From Silene latifolia (lineage: Eukaryota; Streptophyta; Magnoliopsida; Caryophyllales; Caryophyllaceae): DNA of 64,000 nucleotides. Within the stretch, counting starts at the first letter, position 1. Each line of letters starts with the position of its first letter. The DNA is taken from positions 46,460,002 through 46,524,001 of the forward strand of contig NC_133528.1 in assembly GCF_048544455.1 (NCBI RefSeq), in the 5' to 3' direction. Shown here piece after piece: positions 9,926 through 21,855 of the stretch. The notes under the pieces were generated by a model. The model had not been told where the DNA came from. It saw only the letters and a list, made by a program, of their open reading frames with translations, and ran no database searches. Both the position numbers and the translations under genes were made by a program.

Positions 9926-11366
9926 ACAAGACTACTTTCACTACACAGTGGGGTACATATTGCTACACAGTTATGCCTTTCAGTCTCATCAACGCCGGGG
10001 CTACCTATCAAAGAACCGCTACCACTCTCTTACATGATATGATGCACAAAGAGGTAGAGGTGTATGTCGATGACATGATTGTCAAATCAAGAGAACAGGA
10101 CTGCCACATCAACGCCCTTCGGAAATTCTTCGCTCGTCTGCGGAAGTATAACATGAGACTAAATCCTCAGAAGTGTGAATTCGGGGTCACCTCCGGAAAA
10201 CTCTTGGGACTTGTCGTCAGCAAAAGAGGCATTGAGATTGACCCAACCAAAATCAAAGCCCTTCAACAAATGCCACGGCCTAGGAACGAGAAAGAGATTC
10301 GGGCATTTCTCGGTCAGGTCCAATACATCAGTCGCTTCATTGCCAAGCTCACCATGATTTGCGAACCGATATTCAAGAAACTTCGCGCCTCCGATCACAC
10401 CGATTGGGACGACGACTGTCAAAAGGCCTTCGACAGGATAAAGGAAATCCTATCCAAACCTCCTGTCCTCATTCCACCTAAACAGGGGATTCCTCTATCC
10501 CTGTACCTGACTGTTACCAACACGGCCATGGGAGCTATGCTAGCACAAACAGTCGACGGCGAAGAACGAGCCATCTACTACATCAACAAAAAGTTCATCG
10601 AGTACGAGACAAGGTATACTCAACTGGAAAAGACATGCCTTGCCCTAGTATGGTCAACAAAGAAGCTGCGGCATTACATGCTTCGCTACACGGTCCACAT
10701 CTACTCCAAGATGGACCCGGTCAAATACATCTTCGAAAAACCCGTACTAAATGGAAGGCTGTCTAGGTAGACGCTCATGCTGTCCGAGTTTGATCTCAAG
10801 TTTGTACCCCTCAAGGTTATCAAGGGAAGAGCAGTTGCCGATTTCCTAGCAGAGAATCCCGTCAACGAGGATCTAACGACCGACACCTGGTCACTTCCTG
10901 ACGAAGACATCCGTTGTGCCGACTCCGACGCATGGGACCTATACTTCGACGGTACATCTAATCTGAGAGGCCTCGGGGTAGGAATCCTTCTAATATCACC
11001 GGAGGGAGAACACGTTCCGATCTTGGTCAAACTAGACTTTGCCGTCACCAACAATGCCGCCGAATATGAAGCATGTCTCATCGGCCTGCAAACAGCCATC
11101 ACACTTGGCATCAAAAGACCGAGGGGCCACGGCAATTCCTCGCTCATTATCAATCAGGTGTCGGGGTCATGGAAAATCTGAAGTGATAGTTTAGCTCCCT
11201 ACCGAGCAAAGATCAATCAAGAGGCCGAGTTCTTCGACCAGGTCGACTACTTCCACTTGCCACGAGAGAAAAATCAATATGCTGATGCCCTGGCAAAACT
11301 TGCCGCGCTCACGACATGACATCGATGCCCCTATGTGTCGAGAGAAGGAGCGAGCCAGCTCACATT
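9926..11366 (+). pseudogene. Element B pol, part 1: reverse transcriptase, RNase H, archaeal-type RNase H
   Basis: The frame is open from the junction with A: KTTFTTQWGTYCYTVMPF precedes the first Met at 9973. The RT palm motif YVDDMIVKS is present. The connection and first RNase H follow (WSTKKLRHYML and neighbours). A TAG at 10768-10770 stands where relatives have Trp, in the same frame as the continuation. The second, archaeal-type RNase H includes WDLYFDGTS and TNNAAEYEACLIGL. The frame breaks again near 11120-11180. The Gag-Pol tail continues to HLPREKNQYADALAKLAAL before element C inserts at 11367. Stops and frameshifts make it non-functional. Confidence 0.9.
11362..11366 (+). repeat. 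Target site duplication of element C, left copy (ACATT)
   Basis: ACATT directly before the TGATGCG start of the 5' LTR. It is repeated at 19867-19871 directly after the 3' LTR. Confidence 0.95.
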
Positions 11367-12861
11367 TGATGCGTGTCCTAAATATGATGTTTTACACCCC
11401 ATTTTACACGCATTTCAGAGCTCAATCAAGTAGTTTATGCTACTATTTTCCCTATTTCCGTCTACTTTCGTGTTTTTGTATTATATTGCAGAAATTTGAA
11501 GAATCCAGCAGAAATCGAGCCGAATCCGTCCCTAAGTACCTTGCATTGCATTTGACGTGAAGTATTTACTCGAGAAACAAACTTGGTGCGCATTTCGAGG
11601 CCTGAAAGACAACTTATGAAGAATTTAGAAGCGACTACCAGCTACAGTGGTCGATCGACTGATGCCTATGGTCGATCGACCAGCGCGTGATTCCTGAAAC
11701 AAGTTAGAAGCTACTGTTCAGCATAGTTCAGTCGATCGACCGGTCCCAGTGGTCGATCGACCAAACCGTGAATCTGACGGGAATTAAAAGAACGAGAATT
11801 CCGAAGCCCATTGTAATTAGGTTTTAGAATAAAGTTACGTATGTTTATATATATAACGTAACCAGGAGGCATCAAGTCTTTTATCATCAAATTAATTAGG
11901 GTTCTTTAGTTTAATTCTCCGTCAATAAAGTTTACATTCCGCATTTGGTTTTGATCGTTCCTCTTCAATTCTTTTTACGGTATTCTTCTGTTCTTATATT
12001 CAGTTTCATTGCTTTCATTTATTCATAGTTTAGAATTGCTAGGTTAGATCTCCCGAAGCCAAAATATCGTTTTATGGTATTTATTTGTTCAGTTATTTTA
12101 AGTATGAATTCGTTTACTCTATTAGTTAATTTTATTGCTTTTATTATCAATATCATGAGTAGCTAAATCATTCGTGTTAAGATGTAGGGGATCTGTAGGT
12201 TGGGCGGCATTAGAATTGGTAGACCTGAAATCGCGCCATGGTCGATCGACCGGCCACGTGAGATTACCTTCGTTTTAATTTATTTAATTGCTATATTTGA
12301 CGAATCGAGTGCACGCGACTAGTTGAATGCTTAGGAATTGACAGACCCGATAAGATCGAAAGATAGGGGAGGCAAATAGACTACCTAATTAAGACGACTA
12401 AATTAATAAGATCGAGAGATAAGTTAATTTAGACTTTTAAATCACTTTTCAGGACGAGAGTCAGTATTAGTGATATTAGGGACCCGTAACTAGATCGAAA
12501 GATGCTACCTGTTAAGAATGGACCGAGAAGACTTCTTATTTTCCCGTCTCACGTGATTGTTTTAGACTTACTTAGGATACCGCCGCCGAAACTACAGTGA
12601 ACCGACCATCTTAGCACCCTTTTAATATTTGATTTCATCTTATTTCTTTAATCGCTCTTTTATTTGTTTTAGTTTAATTTAAATTTTATTGCCATTAGTT
12701 ATAGATTCATTCAAATCAAACCCCCTCATAACTGTTACCTTAGACTGAAATTAGACGACTAATAATTGCATCGCCTCCCTGTGGTTCGACCCTGACTGCC
12801 ACTATCTATAGTAGTAGTTCGGAATTTATAAATTTATCTTTGGTACTCTACGACGGTATCA
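11367..12861 (+). repeat. Element C 5' LTR
   Basis: 1495 bp from TGATGCG to GGTATCA. It holds GGTCGATCGACC-type palindromes at 11649/11670 and 11730/11751 (each pair 21 bp apart) and a single one at 12240. The 3' LTR keeps a pair at that last place, so this copy lost exactly one 21-bp unit. A TATATATAAC sequence at about 11844-11853 is a candidate TATA box. Confidence 0.95.
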
Positions 12862-12866
12862 AATTT

Positions 12867-12884
12867 TGGCGCCGTTGCCGGGGA
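12867..12884 (+). other. Element C primer binding site, tRNA-Asp
   Basis: TGGCGCCGTTGCCGGGGA is an exact 18-nt complement of the 3' end of plant tRNA-Asp, five bases after the LTR end. Confidence 0.95.
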
Positions 12885-12989
12885 GGCAATTGTTTAAAAT
12901 TTTTAGTTGTTTTATTTTTAGTCTTTCTCTTAGTTTAAGGGACATCTGTTCCTTAAACTATTCTCATATTCTACTTGTAGTTTCCTCTT

Positions 12990-14710
12990 ATGCGCAGGTC
13001 ACAGGGTGGTGAATTGCGACCATTAGATCCTGAGATCGAAAGGACTTTGCGCGAGTTGAGACGATCATCTAGAGTATTGCCGATAGAGGAAGAGCTGAGT
13101 ACTCTGTCTAGTTACTACGAGAACAAGCTGTTTGAGGAGGATCCACCTTTGTCACCTATTTCTACTTCCTCAGCTGAGACCGTCACATCTCCACACATGG
13201 CTGAAGAAGCAAGTATAGCTAGTCACTCCGAGCCAACAGCTGAGAATGTCTATAAGGGATTCGCACTACCAGGGACGGACAGAAAATTCGAACCGAAACC
13301 GTCTTATATTAATTTGGTTGAGAGAAACCAATTTGGGGGAGCTGCAAATGAAGATGCAGCTAAACATATGGAGACATTCATTGACTACTGCTGCTCCATA
13401 CCCCCACCAGCAGGTGTGACCCAAGACCAGGTGAAGGAGACGATGTTCATATTCTCACTTCGTGATGCCGCAAGGGAGTGGTACCGAGATCTGGATCGAG
13501 CTGCTAACGGGATCACTGCTTGGAATTCGCTGGCCCTAGCATTCTAAAAGAAATATTTCTCTGCCTCGAAGACCAATGCCATTAGAGCTCAGATCACGAG
13601 CTTTAAACAGGGTCCTTATGAGAATTTTCATGAGGCATGGGTCCGTTTCAAGAAGCTGGTGTGAACTATTCCGCACCATGGGTTCGAGAAATGGAGCCTA
13701 TGCAATCAGTTTTATAATGGGCTTTATGACGATCAGAGGGCTATCCTGGATGCTGCAGCTAATGGCATATTCCAGGAGAATGTTGGAGAAACAAAGGGGT
13801 GGAAAATCATTGATGATATGGCCACCCATAATGCTGAGCATGGAAATTCCAGGGGAAATCAAAGGAGAGCTGCTGAATCCCCTTCTGTAGCTGCATTAGA
13901 GGCTCTTACGGCGAGATTTGATAAGTATGAGCTTGCAAGAGGATCTAAAAAGGGAGGTATTTACCAAGTTAATGCTGTTTCAGACGGTCCCTTTACATGT
14001 AAAAGATGTGAAGCTGAGGGACATGTTTCGGATTTTTGTCCTAGTCCCTATGAGTCTTGTGCTGCCTTTTAACATTATAGACAGACTGGTACATATCCCG
14101 ATTCCTCTAATGTCCACCCCAATTTGAGGTGGACTAACCAGAATGTCCTTAATCCGGGTCCACAGCAGCAGCAGCAGCAAAGTTATGTGCCCCCTCATAA
14201 GCAACAACAGTTTCAAAAGCCTCCCTATGTGCCTCAGCAGCAGCAATTTCAAAGTTCCGACATTTCTGAGTTGAAAAACAGGTTCAAAATCTGTCGGGTG
14301 TGCTGCAAAAGGAGTCTCAAGCAAGAGAGACTTCTACGAAAATGTTGGAGAGTCAAATTGCTCACTTGGCAAGCAAAAGTTCAACTCGAGCTCCGGGGCA
14401 TTTACCGTCGCAGTCGGATCAAAAAGAGACCCTAAATGCTATCACTTTGAGGAGTGGGTATACCTTTGATGGGACCGCTATGGTCGAGGATGCTACTGGA
14501 AAAGATGAGGCGGAACCAAGCAAGAAAAGGCTGGAACGAACAGTAGCAAGAAAAAGACGTTTACCAGGTATATCAGTCGATCGACTGATATACCCGGTCG
14601 ATCGACCAGTCCGCGCAACACTACTGCTTCTGGTTCTGAGGAAGTCAGTGATCGACTGACCAACATGGTCGATCGACTGAAAACGCTGCTGATGTTGAAC
14701 CTTTTCGTCC
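12990..14710 (+). pseudogene. Gag of element C, broken
   Basis: The frame starts MRRSQGGEL at 12990, about 105 bp after the primer site. The same frame continues to about 14285 with stop codons at 13545, 13663 and 14070. The capsid-type domain includes VERNQFGGAANEDAAKHMETF and WYRDLDRAANGI. One zinc knuckle, CKRCEAEGHVSDFC, is followed by a Gln-rich stretch. A small insertion near 14280-14300 shifts the frame. The linker towards protease (14575-14678) carries four GGTCGATCGACC-type palindromes in two 21-bp pairs within coding DNA. Element F carries a better-preserved copy of this gene. Confidence 0.9.
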
Positions 14711-16081
14711 TCCAATGCCAAATAACTTGAGGGACCACTTGTTTCGGGGTACGACAACTCCGAAATTATTGAGGCAAGACCCAAATGCTGATGGGTCTGT
14801 TCCGGTTCCAAAGTATGAACCAATGACGATTAATGGCTCATTCTTGAGACGGTCTGAAGAAGGTTCGAGCTTCAACAAGGAGAAGGTAGTGGATTTTCAG
14901 CCTAAATCCACTGATGCCGGTATGAGAGATCTAGAGGAGAGGGATAAGTTGCTTCTTATAGCCCTGTACCCAGAGAGATTGGTGCCGACAAAGGAACAGG
15001 TATCGTTTAACAAATTTGAAAATGTTATTCGTAGTTTAAATATGCAAGTTCCTTTCTTGAATTAGTTAACCAAGTGCCTGCTTACATGAAATTTATGAAG
15101 CAACTTTTGTCTAAAAAGAAGCCACTTGATACTGTGCAATCTGTCGCACTAACTGAGGAGTCATGTTCTTATTTAACTCATGCTGCACCTCATAAGCTAG
15201 AAGACCCAGGTAGCTTTTCAGTCCCATGTAATATTGGCACCTTCTCAATCGAGAGGGCATTATGTGATCTAGGAGCCAGTATTAGCGTTATGCGTTTGAG
15301 TCTTGCTAAGAAATTGAAATTGACTAGGTTTGTAGTCACCAACATGACAGTACAGATGGCTGATCGTTCTGCGGTCCAGCCTATAGGAGTCTTAGAGGAA
15401 ATTCCTGTGCAAATAGGAAAGTTCTTTTTCCAAGTTGACTTCGTTGTGCTAGATATGCCCGAGGATGCTCACATTCCTATCATTTTGGGTAGACCATTTC
15501 TGCACACTGCTGGTGCAGTTACAGATGTTGGCTCAGGGACATTGACCTTTAATGTAGGGAAACATTTCATTGTCTTTGCCCAGACAGCTAAGAAGAAAGA
15601 TCCTATGTGGCCAGTCACTTGTAATGCGATTTCTGAGAAGAAATCTTATTTTGTGCTCTCTGACATACCTGCCTCTATGCCTATTTCTGTTGTAACACCT
15701 CCGCCCCAGATTGGGAGCAAATTGGAGGAAGATTCTTCTGTTTTGGATATTGCAGGAACTGGTTTGGGGAAGGAAGAGCCGCATGTTGCTCCAGCTGTGA
15801 AGGAGCCAATCGTTCAAAGAGGCGGCCTAGGATGTCTTAGCTATGGCACAGATGGGGAGCCTGATGAGGAGCCAGTCAAAGTGACAGAGTCCGATTTGGA
15901 CTTCGACGAGCCAGACGAGGTCATTGACTGGGAAGATGTCCGAGATGTTGATCCGTTGAGTTCTGTGGATGTCGAGGTTGTTAGGAGTGCCGCTGAGGAG
16001 ATGAGCACTGTAGAGGCTACTTCTTGTAGACAGAAGCCGAGCAAGTGGGCCATTCCGTGGCCATTCTTGATCAACTATTAG
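14711..16081 (+). pseudogene. Aspartic protease region of element C, broken
   Basis: The frame from about 14715 (PNNLRDHLFRG) runs to a TAG at 15063-15065 and continues from 15074 to the true end at 16081. The retropepsin domain has CDLGASISVM (active site D-x-G-A) and IPIILGRPFLHTAGA. The last 100 residues are acidic and end in a conserved PSKWAIPWPFLINY tail shared with F. After that stop the element has no polymerase. The protease would process Gag; here it is separated from gag by frameshifts, so it is not expected to be made as a fusion. Confidence 0.88.
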
Positions 16082-18349
16082 TTGACTAAGGCTTTTTAAA
16101 CAAAACATTTTATTGCTTTTGTTAGACTTTTTATTGTTTTGGTTTGCGCGAGACTTCGCATTAATAAGTTTGCTTAGGATTTATTTATACTTTAGACTGT
16201 TACTTTGGGTTTTGCGCAATTTTGGCCGCTTTATTATGTGTATTTGCAGGTTCATAGACCATATTAGCTCAATTTATTGAGCTAATTCGAAGAAAATCAG
16301 AACTTACAGCAGGTTTTCTGGTCGATCGACTGCCTCCTATGGTCGATCGACTGAGCCGCGACACCAGGAGCTTCTGTTCCTGTTCACTCTGGTCGATCGA
16401 CTGAGCCGCGACACCAGGAGCTTCTGTTCCTGTTCACTCTGGTCGATCGACTGCCTGATATGGTCGATCGACCGCTTCCGCTGTTGTACCTGTTTTCGAT
16501 CACTCCCCTGCCGTGTTTGGTCGATTTGCGGAGTTGAGGGAGTCTTTTTCTCCACTTTATTCTCCGATTCATTTCTGTTTTCTTCTATTTTCGTATTTTG
16601 CACATAATTTTGCGTTTAATAAATTGCCTTCTCGGAATTACGCGCGGTATTTTGTTTCTTTTCAGGTACTTATGGTAGTACTGCTGGCTACTGAAACCTC
16701 CTAGCTCACGCTGGTTTGGGGAGGTTTCCTTTTGCTGCGCTTAAAGTCTTGTGAGCTTCCGAGTCCTTTTCATGTCTTATTTATTTAATTTACCGCAAAA
16801 TCCCATTTCCTTTGTTTATCTCATTACATAATTTTACACAATGAGGGCATTGTGTGATTTGGTTTGGGGAAGGGTTTTGCGTTGCATTTCATTTGCTTGC
16901 ATTCACGTTTATTGCACTTCAGTTTGCATTTGGTTATTTTATTTCCTATATATACAAAAAAATCAAAATTCAAAAAAATTTGGAAAATTTCAAAAAATTT
17001 CACGTTTATTTTAGCATATAGGTCGAGTCGGAACGGTAGTATTCCAATGATGACATTGCATTTGCAGTTGTTTATGCCTAAGCCTTGCTTAATTGACATG
17101 TTATTAAGAGAATCATATATGCATAGTCTACGAGTTTTCGTTAATTTACTCGCTGAATCTTGAGACTTGACTTAGATTTATGGCAAGCTACTTATATTTC
17201 TGAGATTTAGAGCTTATAACTGGTGTCATTCATGACCAGTTCATCTAGGATGTGAGTAGTCACTCCTTATGAGACATGTTATATCAGTATGCACAAATAT
17301 GAACTTAATCTGCTTAATACCTGTATGCATTCGGTTCGTGGTTAGTTGACATATGTGGAAGAGGTCACCCCTTTATTCATTTCTCCCATAAACTTCACAC
17401 TGCCAGAAATAGCCTTTTTGTCCCGTTACTACATCCTACACTTAGCCTGCCCTTGTCAAGCTAGTAGTTTATGTTCTTGGGATTGTTACTTTGTTTTTGG
17501 TAGCTAATGCTCATTTTGAGATGATGTTGGGAAGATGAAAAAGGAAGGAAAGAAAGAAAGAAAAATAGAATTGAAAAAAAAAGAAGAAAAAAAAGAAAAA
17601 AAAAAGAAAAACAAGTTCGATCTATTGTCGGTCGACTGGACTCATTGGTCGATCGACTGAAGCCCGAGAAGATAAAGAAATCAAAATCGCATAATTCAAA
17701 GTATTTATTAAATGGCGATTTTTGCTCCCATGCTGTATTTGTATCTTATGGGGAGTTACATCTATTGGAGATTGTGAGTTTAGTGCTTGATAATTAGCAC
17801 TGGTTTTATCGAAAATCTTGAGCAAGAAGTTGGATGTTGTCATATGGTTTTGTTTAGGTACTAGCTTGATCACCTATACCTCCACATTCCCATAATTGTT
17901 TTGCCCTTCTTACCCAGTACCTCACATATCCATATTTACCTCGGCATGTGTCATGGTCATTTGTTTGGTTGGAATGCATATGTACGGTTGTAGAGATTAT
18001 TTTCATACAAGATTGCAGGCATGGTCTTATAGGTCGTAGTTACGTGAGAGTCTCTACAATATTACTTCTTTCTATCTTTACATTTACTCACCCGTATTCA
18101 TTGTGTGATATGAGCGACCCGTGAGAGTCCATAATGATAAGTCTCTATAGTTGACGGTTCAGCAGTTTTTAACGACTACATAACTCGTTTGCATGATTCA
18201 TATTGCTAATTGATTGTTGATTTGTTGCATTAAATTGGCTTAGGCTTTACAGTTTGCATTTCGCTCTGAGATTGAACTCGTTCCATTAGGTTTTAGGATC
18301 GAGTCTAGTTCTTGCTTGGGGACAAGCAAGGGTTTGGTTTAGGGAAGTT
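16082..18349 (+). other. Element C 3' noncoding region and polypurine tract
   Basis: About 2.3 kb without a gene, collinear with F 40997-43249. It contains palindrome pairs at 16320/16341, 16441/16462 and 17626/17647. A perfect 50-bp tandem duplication (16341-16390 and 16391-16440) starts at a palindrome. At 16841-16858 there is a perfect hairpin CACAATG-AGGG-CATTGTG followed by GGTTTGGGGAAGG. An A/G-rich run lies at 17534-17612. The terminal polypurine block GGTTTGGTTTAGGGAAG sits at about 18331-18347. Confidence 0.8.
16341..16440 (+). repeat. 50-bp perfect tandem duplication
   Basis: Two identical 50-bp copies, each beginning GGTCGATCGACTGAGCCGCG. The duplication breakpoints coincide with the palindrome motif, which suggests the motif serves as a recombination or slippage site. 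Confidence 0.95.
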
Positions 18350-19866
18350 TGATGCATGTCCTAAATATGATGTTTTACACCCCATTTTACACGCATTTCA
18401 GAGCTCAATCAAGTAGTTTATGCTACTATTTTCCCTATTTCCGTCTACTTTCGTGTTTTTGTATTATATTGCAGAAATGTGAAGAATCCAGCGGAAATCG
18501 AGCCGAATCCGTCCCTAAGTACCTTGCATTGCATTTGACGTGAAGTATTTACTCGAGAAACGAACTTGGTGCGCATTTCGAGGCCTGAAAGACAACTTTA
18601 TGAAGAATTTAGAAGCGACTACCAGCTACAGTGGTCGATCGACTGATGCCTATGGTCGATCGACCAGCGCGCGATTCCTGAAACAAGACAGAAGCTACTG
18701 TTCAGCACAGTTCAGTCGATCGACCGGTCCCAGTGGTCGATCGACCAAACCGTGAATCTGACGAGAATTAAAAGAACGAGAATTCCGAAGCCCATTGTAA
18801 TTAGGTTTTAGAATAAAGTTACGTATGTTTATCTATATAACGTAACCAGGAGGCATCAAGTCTTTTATCATCAAATTAATTAGGGTTCTTTAGTTTAATT
18901 CTCCGTCAATAAAGTTTACATTCCGCATTTGGTTTTGATGTTTCCTCTTCAATTCTTTTTACGGTATTCTTCTTTTCTTATATTCAGTTTCATTGCTTTC
19001 ATTCGTTCATAGTTTAGAATTGCTAGGTTAGATCTCCCGAAGCCAAATTATCGTTTTATGGTATTTATTTGTTCAGTTATTTTAAGTATGAATTCGTTTA
19101 CTTTATTAGTTAATTTTATTGCTGTTATTATCAATATCATGAGTAGCTAAATCATTCGTGTTAAGATGTAGGGGATCTGTAGGTTGGGCGGCATTAGAAT
19201 TGGTAGACCTGAAATCGCGCCATGGTCGATCGACTGGCCTACCTGGTCGATCGACCGGCCACGTGAGATTACCTTCGTTTTAATTAATTTAATTGTTATA
19301 TTTGACGAATCGAGTGCACGCGACTAGTTGAATGCTTAAGAATTGACCGACCCGATAAGATCGAAAGATAGGGGAGGGAAATAGACTACCTAATTAAGAC
19401 GACTAAATTAATAAGATCGAGAGATAAGTTAATTTAGACTTTTAAATCACTTTTCAGGACGAGAGTCAGTATTAGTGATATTAGGGACCCGTTGCTAGAT
19501 CGAAAGATGTTACCTGTTAAGAATGGACCGAGAGGACTTCTTATTTTCCCGTCTCACGTGATTGTTTTAGACTTACTTAGGATACCGCCGCCGAAACTAC
19601 AGTGAACCGACCATCTTAGCACCCTTTTAATATTTGATTTCATCTTATTTCTTTAATCGCTCTTTTATTTGCTTTAGTTTAATTTAAATTTTATTGCCAT
19701 TAGTTATAGATTCATTCAAATCAAACCCCCTCATAACTGTTACCTTAGACTGAAATTAGACGACTAATAATTGCATCGCCTCCCTGAGGTTCGACCCTGA
19801 CTGCCACTATCTATAGTAGTAGATCGGAATTTATAAATTTATCTTTGGTACTCTACGACAGTATCA
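18350..19866 (+). repeat. Element C 3' LTR
   Basis: 1517 bp, TGATGCA...AGTATCA. It has three palindrome pairs at 21-bp spacing: 18633/18654, 18714/18735 and 19224/19245. The third pair is reduced to one copy in the 5' LTR. Confidence 0.95.
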
Positions 19867-19871
19867 ACATT
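19867..19871 (+). repeat. Target site duplication of element C, right copy (ACATT)
   Basis: Matches 11362-11366. Element B's pol resumes across it. Confidence 0.95.
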
Positions 19872-21038
19872 TGTGCCATCAACGACGACAAGGAAAACCA
19901 TGCCGAACCTTGGTACCAAGCCATCCTCAACTACAAAACCAAAAACGAATTCCCTCCCAACTCTGATCAAAGAGGACAAAGAGCCATCCGCTTACTTGCA
20001 TCACAATTCGTGATAAACCAAAATCGACTATACAAAAGAACACCCCAAGGAATTCTCCTCCTTTGTATTGACCATCACAAAGCCAAAAAGGTCATGGGAG
20101 AGGTCCACGACGGAGAATATGGCCCTCATATGAGCGCAATGATGCTTACCCCGAAAATCATGCGGCTAGGTCAAACATTGCCACAATTGCCAAATCTTCG
20201 CCAACATACAACATATACCACCATCCCTTTTATACACAATGACCTCACCCTGGCCTTTCTCAACCTGGGTCATCGACATCATCGGGAGGGTTAACCCGAT
20301 AGGCACTAAGGGGCATTGGTTCGTCCTCGTCGCCATCGACTACTTCACCAAATGGGTGGAAGCGTAGTCATATAAAGTCTTGACCGCCAAACAAGTGGCC
20401 ATGTTCATCCAGAACAACATCATCTGCCGATATGGGGTACCCCATGAGATCATCAGCGATCAAGGCTCTCACTTCCGGGCGGAAACTCAGGCCTTACTGG
20501 ACAAATACAAGATCAAACGACATCGATCATCCCCCTACCGTCCCCAAACTAACGGAGCGGTGGAGGCAGCTAACAAAACTCTTGTCGCCAGTATCAAGAA
20601 AATGCAAGACAACTATTCTACCTAGCATATGGCATGGAGGCGGTTCAACCGGTAGAGTTAGAGGTCCCTTCTCTACGCATCCTACTGGAGAGTCAAATCC
20701 CTGAGGCGGAATGGACCCGTCGAAGGTACGAACAACTCACTCTTCTAGACGAACGACGACTCAACGCCTTGCACAACGTCCAACTATACCAACGACGTAT
20801 ACAACGGGCATTTAACAAGAGGGTCAAACCCAGGAACATCCAGGAGGGCGACTTGGTCCTCAAGTCGGTCCGAGCACCGTTACCCATCGATCCGAAGGGA
20901 AAATTCAAACCCAACTGGGTCGGGCCATACCTGGTCAAGAAAATACTTTCGGGGGGTGCAGTGAGACTGTGTAACCTAGATGGGGAGGATTTCACAAACC
21001 CAACCAACCTAGACCAACTCAAGAAATACTACCCTTGA
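19867..21038 (+). pseudogene. Element B pol, part 2: integrase
   Basis: The zinc-binding region is recognisable (GEVHDGEYGPHMSAMMLTPK, then in another frame KHCHNCQIFANIQHIPP), with a deletion and frameshift between the HH and CC halves near 20170. The catalytic core shows all three acidic residues: IDYFTKWVEA, ISDQGSHF and NGAVEAANK. A TAG stands at 20365-20367. Around 20620 the frame jumps from NYST to LAYGMEAVQPVELEVPS; the expected middle segment is missing. The C-terminal domain (GDLVLKSVRAP, GKFKPNWVGPYLV) ends at the stop near 21038. The gene is clearly inactive. Confidence 0.88.
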
Positions 21039-21855
21039 ACCATAGCAACCAACGACCTAGCCTAGTTTTACAACTAGCAACCACCTCAACCCTTTTCAAG
21101 TCAAGTTCCTCAAACGCGTTCTGATTTGATATTGCATGTTTTATCGAGTCTAAGCTGCGGCACCTTGCCCGTTTCGAATGTCCTTTGATCTGTCAAAGGC
21201 AACATCCATTTGCACTAAAACAAAAAAAAAACCCTGAACTACGAGCATGGTTTGATTTCACCTCTTCAGGTGGATACGTAGGCAGTCCCTCTTATACGCG
21301 AGGGATACAACCACAAAACCCAATCAAATTTACAAAGCATTTCGAACTACGATCATGGTTTGATTTCACCTCTTCAGGTGAATACGTAGGCAGTCCTTTC
21401 TTATACAAGGAGGATACAACCATCCCCATAATCAAAAAAGAAACATCACCCACATATAAAACATCATCCCCATCAAAAAAAAGAAAGGGAAAGACATTCC
21501 CCTTTCCCACAAAATACAACAATAAGCTTTTCTCCCTTCCTCACATAAATACCACTTTCCCAAGTGCATATGTTTAGGATAATTCAAATCGAATTGCCTT
21601 TACAGAATGGATGGAAGAAACAAGTGTTCACAATTTTCGACACGAGCAATCCCCTTATTTAATTAATAATGGGAGGGATTACAATTTCAACAACAAATGA
21701 AGCTCGACGAGTCTACAACTTGTCAAAGCTAAGCTGTCAACTGAAACACCTCACATAATAAAACTATCACAAAACACACAATAACTAGCTAGTACAACAT
21801 AATAAAAACTCACAACAATAATACAACATAATAATAAAGTGGGTAATGGAAGTCT
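21039..21855 (+). other. Element B region between integrase and antisense ORF
   Basis: No coding capacity. It contains a tandem duplication of about 108 bp: GAACTACGAGCATGGTTTG at 21236 and its copy at 21344, each with GATTTCACCTCTTCAGGTG and ATACGTAGGCAGTCC. Such TACGTAGGCAG blocks are often seen just downstream of integrase in Tat-lineage elements (recollection, not searched). Confidence 0.65.

Larger units (their letters stand above)
11367..19866 (+). mobile_element. Element C: Athila-type gag-protease-only retrotransposon
   Basis: A complete 8.5-kb element with LTRs 11367-12861 and 18350-19866, flanked by ACATT on both sides. It has a tRNA-Asp primer site, gag and protease, then 2.3 kb of noncoding DNA and a polypurine tract. 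No RT, RNase H or integrase remnant lies between the LTRs. It is the same family as F on the opposite strand at 39478-47969. LTRs differ at roughly 30 positions by eye plus one 21-bp indel. It is inserted in element B's pol. Confidence 0.95.

Noticed and set aside
11640-11770. Regularly spaced palindromes look like a CRISPR-type array
   Set aside because: The setting is a plant LTR retrotransposon, pairs are scattered at unequal distances, and only the within-pair pitch is fixed.
16700-18349. Hidden polymerase gene in the long 3' region of element C
   Set aside because: No RT, RNase H or integrase motif in any frame, and the collinear region of F also lacks one.
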